A stretch of DNA of 64,000 nt from Spirosoma linguale DSM 74 (GCA_000024525.1 CP001769.1:3443001-3507000); one strand, 5' to 3'. Counted from the first letter of the stretch, positions 1 to 9,120 are shown. Made by a program: numbers and translations. The notes: generated from the letters alone by a model not told the origin.

Positions 1-8
1 ACTCATCA

Positions 9-2444
9 ATGCATCGTCTCTACGCTTTGTTTGCGCTGCTGTCCAGTGCATCCGCTGTTGCCCAGTCTAGCCCGCAAAAACCCACACCCCTCACCGTCGA
101 AACCATCATGCAGGACCCGAAAAGCTGGGTCGGCACATCCCCTTCCAACCCCTTCTGGTCCGACGATTCGAAAACCCTTTATTTTAACTGGAACCCCGAC
201 CGTACACTGGGCGACTCGCTCTATAAAGTAACGTTCACCAGCTTAGTTCCACGTTCCGGCCGTACCAGATTGCTGGCCGCATCGCAGCCAGTGAAAGTGA
301 GCCCAACGGAACGGCGGGCCCTGCCTGCGCCCCCGGTGTCGGCCTTCAACCTTGCCTATACGCAACGGGTATTTGACCGGCAGGGCGACTTGTTTTTACT
401 CGATCTTAAATTCGGATCGGTGCGGCAACTAACGAATACCGTCGAAGTCGAAACAGACCCCACTTTTTCCGGTGATCAAAAACAGGTGATTTTTCGGCGA
501 AGCGGGAGCAACCTGTTCAGTATCGACTTAAAAACCGGACAGCTAACCCAACTCACCGACTTTAAACCAGGCTCGAAAAAGGCGGATACGAAACTTACCG
601 ACGAAGAAAAATTCCTCAAACAGGACCAGCTTCGCCTATCGTCCGTCCTGAAAGAACGCAAGGAAAAGAAAGACGAAGCCGACCGAATCAGTAAGGCAGA
701 TCAACCCAAACGCCCGAAAGAAATTTATCTGGACGATAAAACCCTCGTTAATCCGACACTCAGCCCCGACGGTCGTTTTGTCACCTACCGGCTCATGAAG
801 CGGCCTACCAATGCCAAAACAGCGCAGGTACCAAACTACATTACGGAATCTGGTTATACGGAAGAAATCGCGGCTCGAACGAAGGTTGGCGCGCCCGTGG
901 CCAGTCAGGAGTTTTTTGTTTATGACATTGCTAAAGACACCGTTCGGGCGGTTTCGGTGAAGGATATTCCAGGTATTACCGATAAGCCAGCTTACCTGCA
1001 ATCGACGAAGGCCGACACCGCAAAAAAAGTACGTCCGGTGGCCATTAGTAGCCCTGTTTGGTCGGAAGATAGCAAGTTTTGTGTCGTCGTTGTCCGCTCG
1101 CTCGACAACAAAGATCGCTGGATTATGCGACTCCAGCCCGAAACCCTGAAGCTGTCTCTCCTCGACCGCCAGCATGAAGATACCTGGATTGGCGGGCCGG
1201 GAATCGGTTCGCAGAATTCTCCGGGCAGTATGGGATTTCTGGGCGATAATCAAACCCTCTGGTTTCAGTCGGAAGCCGATGGCTACTCACACCTGTACAC
1301 CGTCAATGTACTTACCGGCGAGAAAAAGCAACTCACTTCCGGCAAATTCGAGGTGCAGCAGATACAACTGTCGAAAGACAAAAAACACTTCTACCTGCAA
1401 ACGAACGAAGTGCACCCCGGCGAGCAGCATTTTTATCGGATGGCGGTGAGCGGAGGAGAACGTACGCGCCTGACGAACATGACCGGCGCAAACGATGTAA
1501 CCCTCTCGCCCGATGAAACCCGGATGGCCATTCGGTATTCCTCCAGCAATCAGCCCTGGGAGTTGTATGTGATGGAAATCAACCAAACCGGCACTGACTC
1601 TAAAACGGCCAAAGCAGCTACCGCTAATCCGGCCATTAAACTGACCAACTCGCTGACCGACGCCTTCAAAGCCTACCCCTGGCGGGAACCTTCGCTGGTA
1701 ACCATTCCCGCCCGCGACGGACAGTCGATCTACGCCCGCTTGTACAAACCCGCTACGCCTAATGGAAAGTCGGTGGTTTTTGTACACGGTGCCGGGTATT
1801 TGCAAAACGCCCACAAATGGTGGAGCCAGTATTTTCGGGAGTATATGTTCCATAACCTACTGGCTGACAAAGGCTATACGGTTCTCGACATCGACTACCG
1901 CGCCAGTGCTGGCTACGGCCGCGACTGGCGCACAGGCATTTACCGCTATATGGGCGGCAAGGATTTGGAAGACCATGTCGATGCGGCTAAATGGCTCGTT
2001 CAAACGCAGGGTGTCGATGCCAAACGAATTGGAATTTATGGCGGCTCTTATGGTGGGTTTATTACCCTGATGGCCATGTTTACCACGCCCGATGTTTTCA
2101 AAGCCGGGGCCGCTCTTCGACCCGTAACCGACTGGGCGGCCTATAACCATCCGTACACCGCCAACATCCTGAACGAACCCCAAACCGACTCATTGGCCTA
2201 TCGGCGTTCCTCACCCATCAATTTTGCCGAAGGCCTAAAAGGTCACTTGCTCATCTGTCATGGCATGGTCGATGTAAACGTTCATTTTCAGGATGCCGTC
2301 CGGCTGGCTCAGCGGCTCATTGAACTGAAAAAGGAAAACTGGGAACTGGCCCCCTACCCCGTTGAAGACCACGGCTTTGTTGAACCCACCAGCTGGATGG
2401 ATGAATACAAGCGAATTTTGAAGCTATTCGACGAGCGATTATAG
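9..2444 (+). CDS. Secreted S9 family prolyl oligopeptidase / dipeptidyl aminopeptidase
   Basis: Predicted periplasmic serine peptidase of the S9 family (811 aa) that removes dipeptides or cleaves after proline in oligopeptides. Residues 1-20 form a signal peptide ending near AVAQS. Residues 40-550 hold repeated propeller-like units (phrases such as 'SPDGRFVTYR', 'PVWSEDSKF' and 'LSPDETRMAIRY'), as in DPP IV N-terminal domains. The C-terminal alpha/beta hydrolase has the nucleophile elbow GGSYGG with Ser680, an acid at Asp755 in HGMVDVN, and His788 in EDHGF. The length suits bacterial S9B/S9C enzymes. The gene starts 9 bases into the window, so its promoter and upstream neighbour are not visible. 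It converges on the SprB-repeat gene across a long hairpin. The exact substrate cannot be read from the sequence. Confidence 0.93.
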   Translation: MHRLYALFALLSSASAVAQSSPQKPTPLTVETIMQDPKSWVGTSPSNPFWSDDSKTLYFNWNPDRTLGDSLYKVTFTSLVPRSGRTRLLAASQPVKVSPTERRALPAPPVSAFNLAYTQRVFDRQGDLFLLDLKFGSVRQLTNTVEVETDPTFSGDQKQVIFRRSGSNLFSIDLKTGQLTQLTDFKPGSKKADTKLTDEEKFLKQDQLRLSSVLKERKEKKDEADRISKADQPKRPKEIYLDDKTLVNPTLSPDGRFVTYRLMKRPTNAKTAQVPNYITESGYTEEIAARTKVGAPVASQEFFVYDIAKDTVRAVSVKDIPGITDKPAYLQSTKADTAKKVRPVAISSPVWSEDSKFCVVVVRSLDNKDRWIMRLQPETLKLSLLDRQHEDTWIGGPGIGSQNSPGSMGFLGDNQTLWFQSEADGYSHLYTVNVLTGEKKQLTSGKFEVQQIQLSKDKKHFYLQTNEVHPGEQHFYRMAVSGGERTRLTNMTGANDVTLSPDETRMAIRYSSSNQPWELYVMEINQTGTDSKTAKAATANPAIKLTNSLTDAFKAYPWREPSLVTIPARDGQSIYARLYKPATPNGKSVVFVHGAGYLQNAHKWWSQYFREYMFHNLLADKGYTVLDIDYRASAGYGRDWRTGIYRYMGGKDLEDHVDAAKWLVQTQGVDAKRIGIYGGSYGGFITLMAMFTTPDVFKAGAALRPVTDWAAYNHPYTANILNEPQTDSLAYRRSSPINFAEGLKGHLLICHGMVDVNVHFQDAVRLAQRLIELKKENWELAPYPVEDHGFVEPTSWMDEYKRILKLFDERL

Positions 2445-2470
2445 ATTATTACACAGAGATTTTTGGAAAC

Positions 2471-2537
2471 AAATGGAAAATGGAAAATGGAAAATGAACA
2501 ATGCATGCATGCATTATCCATTTTCCATTTTCCATTT
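2471..2537. repeat. Long TGGAAAA-repeat hairpin between convergent genes
   Basis: A perfect 20-bp inverted repeat: left arm 2471-2490, right arm 2518-2537, built from three copies of a TGGAAAA-like heptamer. The 27-nt loop contains the self-complementary run ATGCATGCATGCAT (2501-2514). It lies between the stop codons of two convergent genes, so it may act as a terminator for both, although there is no clean T-run. The internal tandem repeat is not typical of a simple terminator. Confidence 0.8.
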
Positions 2538-2548
2538 ATTCATCTTCT

Positions 2549-4828
2549 CTATTCCACTAAAACCCGCAGCACCGACTGACGGGTATCGGCGTTCACTTTC
2601 AGCAGGTAACTTCCGCTAGTAACGCCCGTCAGCGGCCATTCGGCCCGTTTTTTACCCGAAAATGCTGGTAACTGACCCGTCATGACGAGTCGACCCGACG
2701 CATCTACTAACTCAACCCTAACGGCCGACCGCTCAAGCTGTTCAATTTCCAGCCGTAACTGGTCCACAACAGGGTTTGGTATCACCCGAACGGACAGTGA
2801 CGAAACGGGTTCGGATAAGCCTGTCAAAATAAAGTTTATTGGCTCAGAAGGAGCTGACGGACAACCGTTTGCAGTTACAATTACATAATATTGTCCAGTC
2901 TGGAACGGCGTCAACGTGGCACTGGTTGCGTTGGGAACAGCCTTACCGGGCTCATTCCCCAATCGCATGTACCACTGAACACCTGCCGACTGGTCGGCTA
3001 CCAGCGTACTACTCCCGATTGCGGAAATGGTTGGTTTAGCAGGTACAGGAAACTGAGCTTTTATCGGTACAAAAAGCGTAGTTGAGGAGCACCGGTTGCT
3101 GTCAACTACGCTCACCGTATAAGTCCCGGCAACCAGGCCTGTTTGGGTAGCCACAAAGGGTCTAAGCGTATCCTGTCGGTCGGTTGCCCAATAATACGTA
3201 AACGGTTTGGTACCGCCCGCCACCTGAATGGCCGCTTCTCCATCGTTGCCCCCGGTACAGGTTACGTCTTTGAGTTTACCAACAGACAGTGTGAGTGCTT
3301 TTCCATCAGTAACTACAGCCACGGTCGTATCTGCACAACCGGCTTCATCGGTCACCCGTAGCCGGTACGAATTGGGGCGTAGTCCGGTAATGGTATTGCC
3401 TGCCTGAGACGGTTGGCCGATAATCTGATATTGCCGGGCCGTACCACTGCCGCCCGTTGTACTAAGCCTGAAACCACCCGTAGCGCACACACAGCAGGTA
3501 GCGGCAATAGACACCGCCTGGATTTTCAGCGGATCGGCTTTACCAACTGTAACAGACGCAAGACCTGAACAGCCGTTTGCATCTACACCAACGACGGTGT
3601 ACTCACCTACACCAATACCCGTAAACACAGGGTTACTCTGTAGAGCGCTTCCCGTACTCAGCTGATACCTTACCGCGCCGGTACCGCCCGTTGGTGTAAT
3701 TCGAATCCCTCCGCTGTTTGGACCCTGACAGTTTACGGGAATGGCCGTAAGCGTCAACTGTACCGGTGCGGGCTGCCCGACAACTACCGTTTGCCGGCCC
3801 TCACAGTTATACCCGTCTACCACCGTAACTTCGTACGAACTGGCGGCCAGCCCCGTAAATTGCGAGCCGGTCTGTAACGGTCCGCTCCCGATTCGGTACT
3901 GAAAATTACCCCCCCCGCCCAAGGCCGAGACCGTCACGATTCCGTCGGCAGAACCGGAGCAGCGAGTGGGCGTTGATGTCAGTTTTATTGAGAAAGGAAC
4001 TGTTGGGGCAATTTTTACATCCCGAAAGAGTACGCAGTTATTCTTATCAGCAACGATGAGCGAATAGGTTGTATCGGCCTTTAGATTAATAAATGTACCA
4101 CTTATCTGGGGTGCGCTTCCGTTGAGCAGATACCGGTAATCGCCCACCCCGCCCGAGGCAAAAGCAATAAAACCACCATCTGATCGGCCAAGGCAACTTG
4201 GTGAAACAGTAGTGATCGTTGCGGACAATGCAGGTGGCTCCTTCACCTCTACTGTTCCCTGAACCTGGCATCCCAGCGCATCCTTCACACCAACGGTGTA
4301 GCTGCCAGCCGCCAAATTTCCGAACGTACTGTTTATCGACTGGAACGGTTGACCATTAAACTGATACTGCAATACACCCGTACCGCCACTCGCATTAATC
4401 GCCACCTGCCCATCCTTTCCGCCATTACACAATACAGACAACGAAGCGATTGGACTTATCTTGATGGGTGGGTACACCTGAACGGTAGCCGCAGCCGTTG
4501 TTGTTGTTGCTGATGGACTGGCTTCTGCGCAGGTAGCCGTATAGGAAGTCGTTTGCACAGGAGCGACAACGATGCTACTCCCAACCTGTGTCGTTGACCA
4601 TCGAACAAGTCCGGTTGCCGGGCAACCCGCAGCCGTCAGGGTAGTACTGGTTCCGGCACAGACGGTAGCCGAACTCACCGATATTGTAAGTACCGCTGGT
4701 GCCTGAGAAGGTATTGCTCCGGTCGCCCAGGCCGATACCGTCAGCCCAATAAGCAGACTCAGGCAAATCAGGGTAGCCCTTAGGCAGCGAAAAGGGTACT
4801 GGCACTGTATCCGTAAATGATCGTCCAT
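2549..4828 (-). CDS. SprB-repeat protein with T9SS type A sorting domain
   Basis: Large surface or secreted protein (about 759 aa). A hydrophobic signal segment ends near SAWATG. An Ig/PKD-like domain follows, then six SprB-type repeats of about 75 aa, each with a Cys, a (D/G)G, a GG-G-(F/Y)-Y core and a closing Y-V-D-NGC element; another Ig-like domain (VQWYMR...YYVIVT) follows. The last ~80 residues are a T9SS C-terminal domain (IPNPVVDQLRLEI...GSYLLKV). Export and anchoring by the type IX system are expected. The ATG at 4828 is preferred over the upstream TTG at 4852. Repeat five is atypical, with a TCCVCATGG segment. SprB repeats occur in gliding adhesins, but this protein is far smaller than SprB, so an adhesin role is inferred only. 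Confidence 0.88.
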   Translation of the reverse strand: MDDHLRIQCQYPFRCLRATLICLSLLIGLTVSAWATGAIPSQAPAVLTISVSSATVCAGTSTTLTAAGCPATGLVRWSTTQVGSSIVVAPVQTTSYTATCAEASPSATTTTAAATVQVYPPIKISPIASLSVLCNGGKDGQVAINASGGTGVLQYQFNGQPFQSINSTFGNLAAGSYTVGVKDALGCQVQGTVEVKEPPALSATITTVSPSCLGRSDGGFIAFASGGVGDYRYLLNGSAPQISGTFINLKADTTYSLIVADKNNCVLFRDVKIAPTVPFSIKLTSTPTRCSGSADGIVTVSALGGGGNFQYRIGSGPLQTGSQFTGLAASSYEVTVVDGYNCEGRQTVVVGQPAPVQLTLTAIPVNCQGPNSGGIRITPTGGTGAVRYQLSTGSALQSNPVFTGIGVGEYTVVGVDANGCSGLASVTVGKADPLKIQAVSIAATCCVCATGGFRLSTTGGSGTARQYQIIGQPSQAGNTITGLRPNSYRLRVTDEAGCADTTVAVVTDGKALTLSVGKLKDVTCTGGNDGEAAIQVAGGTKPFTYYWATDRQDTLRPFVATQTGLVAGTYTVSVVDSNRCSSTTLFVPIKAQFPVPAKPTISAIGSSTLVADQSAGVQWYMRLGNEPGKAVPNATSATLTPFQTGQYYVIVTANGCPSAPSEPINFILTGLSEPVSSLSVRVIPNPVVDQLRLEIEQLERSAVRVELVDASGRLVMTGQLPAFSGKKRAEWPLTGVTSGSYLLKVNADTRQSVLRVLVE

Positions 4829-4935
4829 CGGGTGTGTTTTTAATGAAACCAATATACATGTTGAACGTCAAATACTCATTCTAAAGGGATGGTCAGATGA
4901 CGCTTTTAGTTGTATACCTGCGGGAGTATATAAAA

Positions 4936-4961
4936 AGCCGCTCAGATTAAACCGAGCGGCT
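4936..4961 (-). terminator. Rho-independent terminator of the 4984-5478 gene
   Basis: Stem AGCCGCTC (4936-4943) pairs with GAGCGGCT (4954-4961). On the minus strand it is followed by T5 (complement of 4932-4936). It sits just after the stop of the minus-strand hypothetical gene. Confidence 0.8.
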
Positions 4962-4983
4962 CTCAAATTCGATGACCGTTTGC

Positions 4984-5478
4984 TTAGTAAAAAAGGCCCC
5001 AGTCGTCGGGGGCGTCGTTATCTTTATCGAATCCATTAACCCATTCAACGAACAGCAGCCGAAACTGCTCTATCTCTTCACGCAACACGTTCAGGTAAGC
5101 GGTCTGAGCTAGTTTTTCGGCTTTGCAATAAGACGTCTGGGCCAGGAGTTCGCGGGCATGCATTTTAATAATTACGGCATTTTCCATCCGCAACGTGTAC
5201 AGATCGCCCCCTTCTGCACCAACGATTTTTGGCGCCAGCATCATGGCATTGGCCAGCATCTGCTCGTGCATCATCAATACATCCTCTTCCTTATTGATCG
5301 TCTCAACAATGGCTTGCGTCAATTCCATCAATTCGTTCGCTTTCCGGAGGATAGGCAGATTCTTGATACGCCGGTTCTCGGCTTCCATCTCGGCGCGAGT
5401 TTCTTCGGGGTCGTAGTCCTCATCGAAACCATCCCAGTCCATGAAGCTATCGTCGTCGTCTTCGTCGTCAAAGTTCAT
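4984..5478 (-). CDS. Acidic hypothetical protein
   Basis: A 164-aa protein I do not recognise. The N-terminus is extremely acidic (MNFDDEDDDD, then more D/E to about residue 35). The rest is predicted helical, with Met- and Leu-rich stretches (LANAMMLAPKIVG) and a C-terminus rich in aromatic and acidic residues (DDWGLFY). There is no signal peptide or membrane segment, so it is probably cytosolic. An upstream in-frame start at 5529 would add 17 residues with no domain character; the ATG at 5478 is chosen because the acidic start looks natural. The gene is divergent from the Anbu peptidase, and the shared upstream region could co-regulate them. It ends at a clear terminator. Confidence 0.75.
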   Translation of the reverse strand: MNFDDEDDDDSFMDWDGFDEDYDPEETRAEMEAENRRIKNLPILRKANELMELTQAIVETINKEEDVLMMHEQMLANAMMLAPKIVGAEGGDLYTLRMENAVIIKMHARELLAQTSYCKAEKLAQTAYLNVLREEIEQFRLLFVEWVNGFDKDNDAPDDWGLFY

Positions 5479-5898
5479 TGCAAAATGGGCAGAGGGAATA
5501 AAAACCATCTGTTTGCCAAAGTAACACAATCGTTTACCAAAATCAAACCTTTCTCAGCCAAACCTATCGGTTGTCTGCGATAATAATTTATTGATCAGAT
5601 TTTGGGCTATCGGTTTATACTTCACTAAAAAAGTAACTTCACGGCGCACAGCTACATGATTATCAGCCGTCTATTTAACATCGGCAGTATTTCTTCTCGG
5701 GCTGGTCGGGGTTGCTACGAACCTATTCATCAGGCGCAGAAGCGGTCCGTTTCCATCGGTACAAATGATACGTTAACGGTCTCAGCTATCAGCATTTTCG
5801 ATAAATCGACCGGGCAAATCAAACAAAAACGTGGGTATCCTGTATATTTGTTGGGTTTACGTTCGGGGGTAGATGCTCCTGTTTTCCCACTGTATAGA

Positions 5899-6636
5899 AT
5901 GACATATTGTTTAGGAATTAAAGTTGCCTCGGGTCTGGTTGCCATCGCTGACAGACGGTTAACCTCGGGTTCTGAAGTATCATCGAACCGGAAGATCTCG
6001 GTTCATGAGGTTGAGAACCACTCGCTGTTTATCATGACATCGGGTTTACGTTCTGTACGCGACAAAGCGATCACTTACTTTAAAGAAGTACTTTCCGAAC
6101 AGGACCGCTCCTTCAATAAACTGTACAAAGCTGTCAATGCGTTTGGCGAGCAGGTAAAACGGGTAGCGCTGGAAGATAAAACATCTATCGTAGCCAGCGG
6201 GTTAAACTTTAACCTGAATGCTATTGTAGGTGGTCAACTGGAAGATGACGAAGAACATAAATTGTTTATGCTCTATCCCGAAGGCAACTGGGTGGAAGTT
6301 GACCAGGGATCGCCGTTTAAAATAATCGGCAATTCAGGTTATGGCAAACCGCTGCTCTTCAGGAACCTATCGTACGAATCGTCGATGGCCGACGCGTTGA
6401 AAATCGGGTTTCTGGCTTTCGATGCCACCCGTGTCAGCGCCAACGATGTTGACTATCCCCTCGATGTGGTGATCTATCCCAAAAACAGCTTTCACATGAC
6501 CGAATACCGGCTTGAGAAAGAGGACATGGACGAAATCTCGCATCAGTGGAGTGCCCTGTTAGGCAACTCAGTCCGTAAGGTGCCGACCTATTGGATGGAC
6601 CCTATTTTTGAGAAGGTAAAAGCGGCTCAACGATGA
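5899..6636 (+). CDS. Anbu-type proteasome-like peptidase (Ntn hydrolase)
   Basis: Ancestral beta-subunit (Anbu) peptidase, 245 aa. The protein begins MTYCLG, so removal of Met exposes the N-terminal Thr nucleophile. Counting from that Thr, Asp17 (in AIADRR) and Lys31 (in NRK) are the expected proteasome-fold partners. Glycine-rich IVGGQL and the SGYGKPLL segment are also typical. The reading frame stays open 81 codons upstream to 5656, but any start there would bury the catalytic Thr, so 5899 is chosen. Anbu genes usually sit with a transglutaminase, an alpha-E protein and an ATP-grasp ligase; only the transglutaminase is here, 113 bp downstream. Known Anbu proteins assemble into open helical oligomers; the substrate is unknown. 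Confidence 0.88.
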   Translation: MTYCLGIKVASGLVAIADRRLTSGSEVSSNRKISVHEVENHSLFIMTSGLRSVRDKAITYFKEVLSEQDRSFNKLYKAVNAFGEQVKRVALEDKTSIVASGLNFNLNAIVGGQLEDDEEHKLFMLYPEGNWVEVDQGSPFKIIGNSGYGKPLLFRNLSYESSMADALKIGFLAFDATRVSANDVDYPLDVVIYPKNSFHMTEYRLEKEDMDEISHQWSALLGNSVRKVPTYWMDPIFEKVKAAQR

Positions 6637-6642
6637 TGTAGT

Positions 6643-6741
6643 ATGTATGATATAGGATGTATTTAGCCTTGGGGTAATTGTCCTGCACGGTGGCACAAAC
6701 GTATATTTTATAGCATACAGCCTACATCATATATCATACAT
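6643..6741. repeat. Imperfect inverted repeat between Anbu and transglutaminase genes
   Basis: Arms 6643-6661 and 6723-6741 are complementary over 19 bases with one mismatch (ATGTATGATATA core). They enclose 61 bases. The repeat fills nearly the whole gap between two genes expected to be co-transcribed, so it may lower or process the downstream message. Confidence 0.75.
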
Positions 6742-6749
6742 TTCAACTT

Positions 6750-7580
6750 ATGCACCTTCACGTTCGGCATACATCCGAATACACGTACGATATTCCCGTT
6801 GCCCTTAGTCCGCAAACGCTCTATCTGTATCCGCGAACTTATCCTTACCAGCGCCTGCTAACGTATGACCTGGTTATTGATCCACAGCCATCCCGGATTG
6901 TGCGTAACATCGATGTGGAAGGGAATGTGCAGCAGGTGGTTTATTTTAATCATCCGACCTCCCACCTGCACGTAACGGCAGAGATGGAACTTCAGTCCGA
7001 CGAATTCAATTCATTCGATTTCGTGCTGTTTCCATTCGAAACCCAGCGGGTTCCTTTTCAGTACCCGAAAGCAGTAGAAGACTTACTGCAACCCTATCTG
7101 AAACGGGTGGGCGTATCCGAAAAAGTGGAGAACTGGGCCAGGCAACTGGCCGCCGACGCCGATGGGCAAACCACCGCTTTCCTGATCCTGCTGAACCAGA
7201 CCATTCGGCAGTTCACCTACGAAATCCGTGAGTTAGGGGCTCCTTTTCCGCCGGAACAAACCCTGACATTACAGAAAGGATCGTGCCGGGATTATACAAC
7301 GCTGTTTATGGCTGCCTGCCGAAGTATGGGGCTAGCCGCACGCTTTGTCAGTGGCTATTTATTTGGGAATCCACAACAGGAACATCAGCTTCATGCCTGG
7401 GTGGAGGTTTATCTGCCCGGCGCTGGCTGGCGCGGCTTCGACCCCACACAGGGCTCACTGGTCGTTAACCGGCACATATTTCTGACGTCGACTGCCAAAC
7501 CCGAGTTAGCAGCTCCCATAAGCGGTACTTTTCAGGGACATGCCAACTCCGTACTCCGCTCGGAGCTTCAATTTATCTGA
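6750..7580 (+). CDS. Transglutaminase-like cysteine protease/amidase
   Basis: A 276-aa protein with a beta-rich bacterial transglutaminase N-terminal domain (residues 1-90, starting MHLHVRHTSEYTYD) and a transglutaminase core (150-235). The catalytic triad is visible: Cys179 in KGSCRDYTTLF, His215 in HAWVEVYL and Asp231 in RGFDPTQG. There is no signal peptide, so it should be cytosolic. The family is linked by gene neighbourhood to Anbu peptidases and ATP-grasp peptide ligases, where it may remove or rearrange amide-linked tags. Here it directly follows Anbu. Whether it acts as peptidase, amidase or cross-linker is not readable from the sequence. Confidence 0.9.
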   Translation: MHLHVRHTSEYTYDIPVALSPQTLYLYPRTYPYQRLLTYDLVIDPQPSRIVRNIDVEGNVQQVVYFNHPTSHLHVTAEMELQSDEFNSFDFVLFPFETQRVPFQYPKAVEDLLQPYLKRVGVSEKVENWARQLAADADGQTTAFLILLNQTIRQFTYEIRELGAPFPPEQTLTLQKGSCRDYTTLFMAACRSMGLAARFVSGYLFGNPQQEHQLHAWVEVYLPGAGWRGFDPTQGSLVVNRHIFLTSTAKPELAAPISGTFQGHANSVLRSELQFI

Positions 7581-7648
7581 ATAAACCAATACTGATAGAA
7601 CTTCCGGTACGCTTGTTAACTATTTCGTGACAACTATCCGCTATCGAC

Positions 7649-7656
7649 TATCTTTG
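7649..7656 (+). promoter_or_regulatory. Candidate -7 box of glmM
   Basis: TATCTTTG matches the Bacteroidota -7 consensus TAnnTTTG. A TTCGTG 19 bases upstream (7624-7629) could be a weak -33 element. The box is 36 bases before the GTG start of glmM. Confidence 0.55.
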
Positions 7657-7691
7657 CATACTTATCCAAAAATTACTTACAAACCCAACAC

Positions 7692-9098
7692 GTGACATTA
7701 ATTAAGTCTATTTCCGGGATTAGAGGAACGATTGGGGGGCGCAGCGGAAACGGACTGACGCCCCTGGATGTAGTCAAATTTACGGCTGCATTTGGCCAAT
7801 GGCTCCGGCAACGTAACCCAGACCAACTAACGGTAGTTATTGGCCGGGATGGCCGGTTGTCGGGTGAGATGGTATCAAAACTGGTAGCCGCTACATTGCA
7901 GGGGCTTGGGCTGAACGTCATTGACCTTGGCCTGTCTACCACCCCAACGGTAGAAATGGCCGTACCGGGCGAAAACGCAGCGGGTGGCATTATTCTGACC
8001 GCCAGCCATAACCCGATTCAATGGAACGCGCTCAAGCTCCTTAACGAAGCCGGTGAGTTTATTTCGGCACAAGACGGGGCTGAAGTGCTCGATATTGCCG
8101 AGAATGAATCGTTTGATTTTGCCGAAGTTCGCAAGTTAGGCAAGTACCATGCCGACGAAACCTGGCTCCGGAAACACATTGACCAGATTCTGACACTTCC
8201 TCTGGTTGACCGGGATGCCGTTGCTTCCCGAAACTTCAAGCTTGTTGTGGATGCCGTTAACTCAACGGGTGGCATAGCGGTACCCATGCTGCTGGAAGCA
8301 CTGGGCGTTGAACACATTACAAAACTACATTGCGAACCAACCGGCAACTTTGCCCATAATCCAGAACCTCTACCCGAAAACCTGCGCGACATCATTAAGG
8401 AAATGGAAAAAGGCAATGCCGACCTGGGCATTGTTGTCGACCCTGATGTTGACCGGCTGGCACTTATCTGTGAAGATGGATCAGCCTTTGGTGAGGAATA
8501 CACATTGGTAGCGGTTGCCGACTATGTGTTGAAAAACCGGCCGGAAGGAAGTTCGGGAAATACTGTTTCCAATATGTCGAGCACCGTCGCCCTGCGTGAT
8601 GTAACCCGAAAATATGGCGGAGAACATTTTGCCTCCGCCGTGGGCGAAGTGAATGTGGTGGAAATGATGCGCGAAAAAGGCGCGCTGATTGGCGGTGAAG
8701 GAAACGGCGGTATCATCTACCCCGAATTACACCACGGCCGCGATGCGCTGGTAGGTATTGCCCTTTTTCTGACCCATCTGGCAAAGTCCGGTAAATCAGC
8801 CTCGATGCTTCGCCGGACATACCCGAACTATTATATCTCTAAGAATAAAATAGAACTGACCCCCGATATTGACGTAGATGCGGTGCTGGAACGGATTCAA
8901 ACCAAGTACGCCCGGAATCCGATCAACACTATCGACGGCGTCAAGATTGAATTCGATAAAGAGTGGGTTCACCTGCGCAAATCGAATACCGAACCCATCA
9001 TCCGGATTTATTCTGAATCGGATACGCTGGCCACAGCCGACCATCTGGCCGGAAAAATCATCAGCGATATCCGGGAAGTGCTGGCGGAGAAACGTTAA
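7692..9098 (+). CDS. glmM: Phosphoglucosamine mutase
   Basis: Converts glucosamine-6-phosphate to glucosamine-1-phosphate for UDP-GlcNAc, peptidoglycan and LPS synthesis (468 aa, cytosolic). The alpha-D-phosphohexomutase domains appear in order: SISGIRGTIGG near the N-terminus, the phosphoserine loop LTASHNP with Ser105, the Mg-binding DPDVDRL, the sugar-binding GEGNGG and the phosphate-binding RKSNTEPIIRIY. Translation starts at GTG (7692); no ATG lies upstream in frame that fits the family. A -7 promoter box lies 36 bases upstream. In Bacteroidota some members act on both hexose and hexosamine phosphates; the conserved SNTEP loop cannot fully separate these. Gene ends at a strong shared terminator. 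Confidence 0.93.
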   Translation: MTLIKSISGIRGTIGGRSGNGLTPLDVVKFTAAFGQWLRQRNPDQLTVVIGRDGRLSGEMVSKLVAATLQGLGLNVIDLGLSTTPTVEMAVPGENAAGGIILTASHNPIQWNALKLLNEAGEFISAQDGAEVLDIAENESFDFAEVRKLGKYHADETWLRKHIDQILTLPLVDRDAVASRNFKLVVDAVNSTGGIAVPMLLEALGVEHITKLHCEPTGNFAHNPEPLPENLRDIIKEMEKGNADLGIVVDPDVDRLALICEDGSAFGEEYTLVAVADYVLKNRPEGSSGNTVSNMSSTVALRDVTRKYGGEHFASAVGEVNVVEMMREKGALIGGEGNGGIIYPELHHGRDALVGIALFLTHLAKSGKSASMLRRTYPNYYISKNKIELTPDIDVDAVLERIQTKYARNPINTIDGVKIEFDKEWVHLRKSNTEPIIRIYSESDTLATADHLAGKIISDIREVLAEKR

Positions 9099-9120
9099 TT
9101 CGGCTACGATCCGAATAAAT

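Noticed and set aside
636-1253. 205-codon minus-strand open frame inside the S9 peptidase gene
   Set aside because: Shadow frame of a gene with a clear propeller and hydrolase; no motif.
5656-5898. 81-codon N-terminal extension of the Anbu frame
   Set aside because: It would bury the catalytic Thr; the family always starts with Met-Thr, so the start at 5899 is kept.
6472-6745. Search for the ATP-grasp partner of Anbu in the gap or in other frames
   Set aside because: No such frame exists between the two genes or directly beside them.
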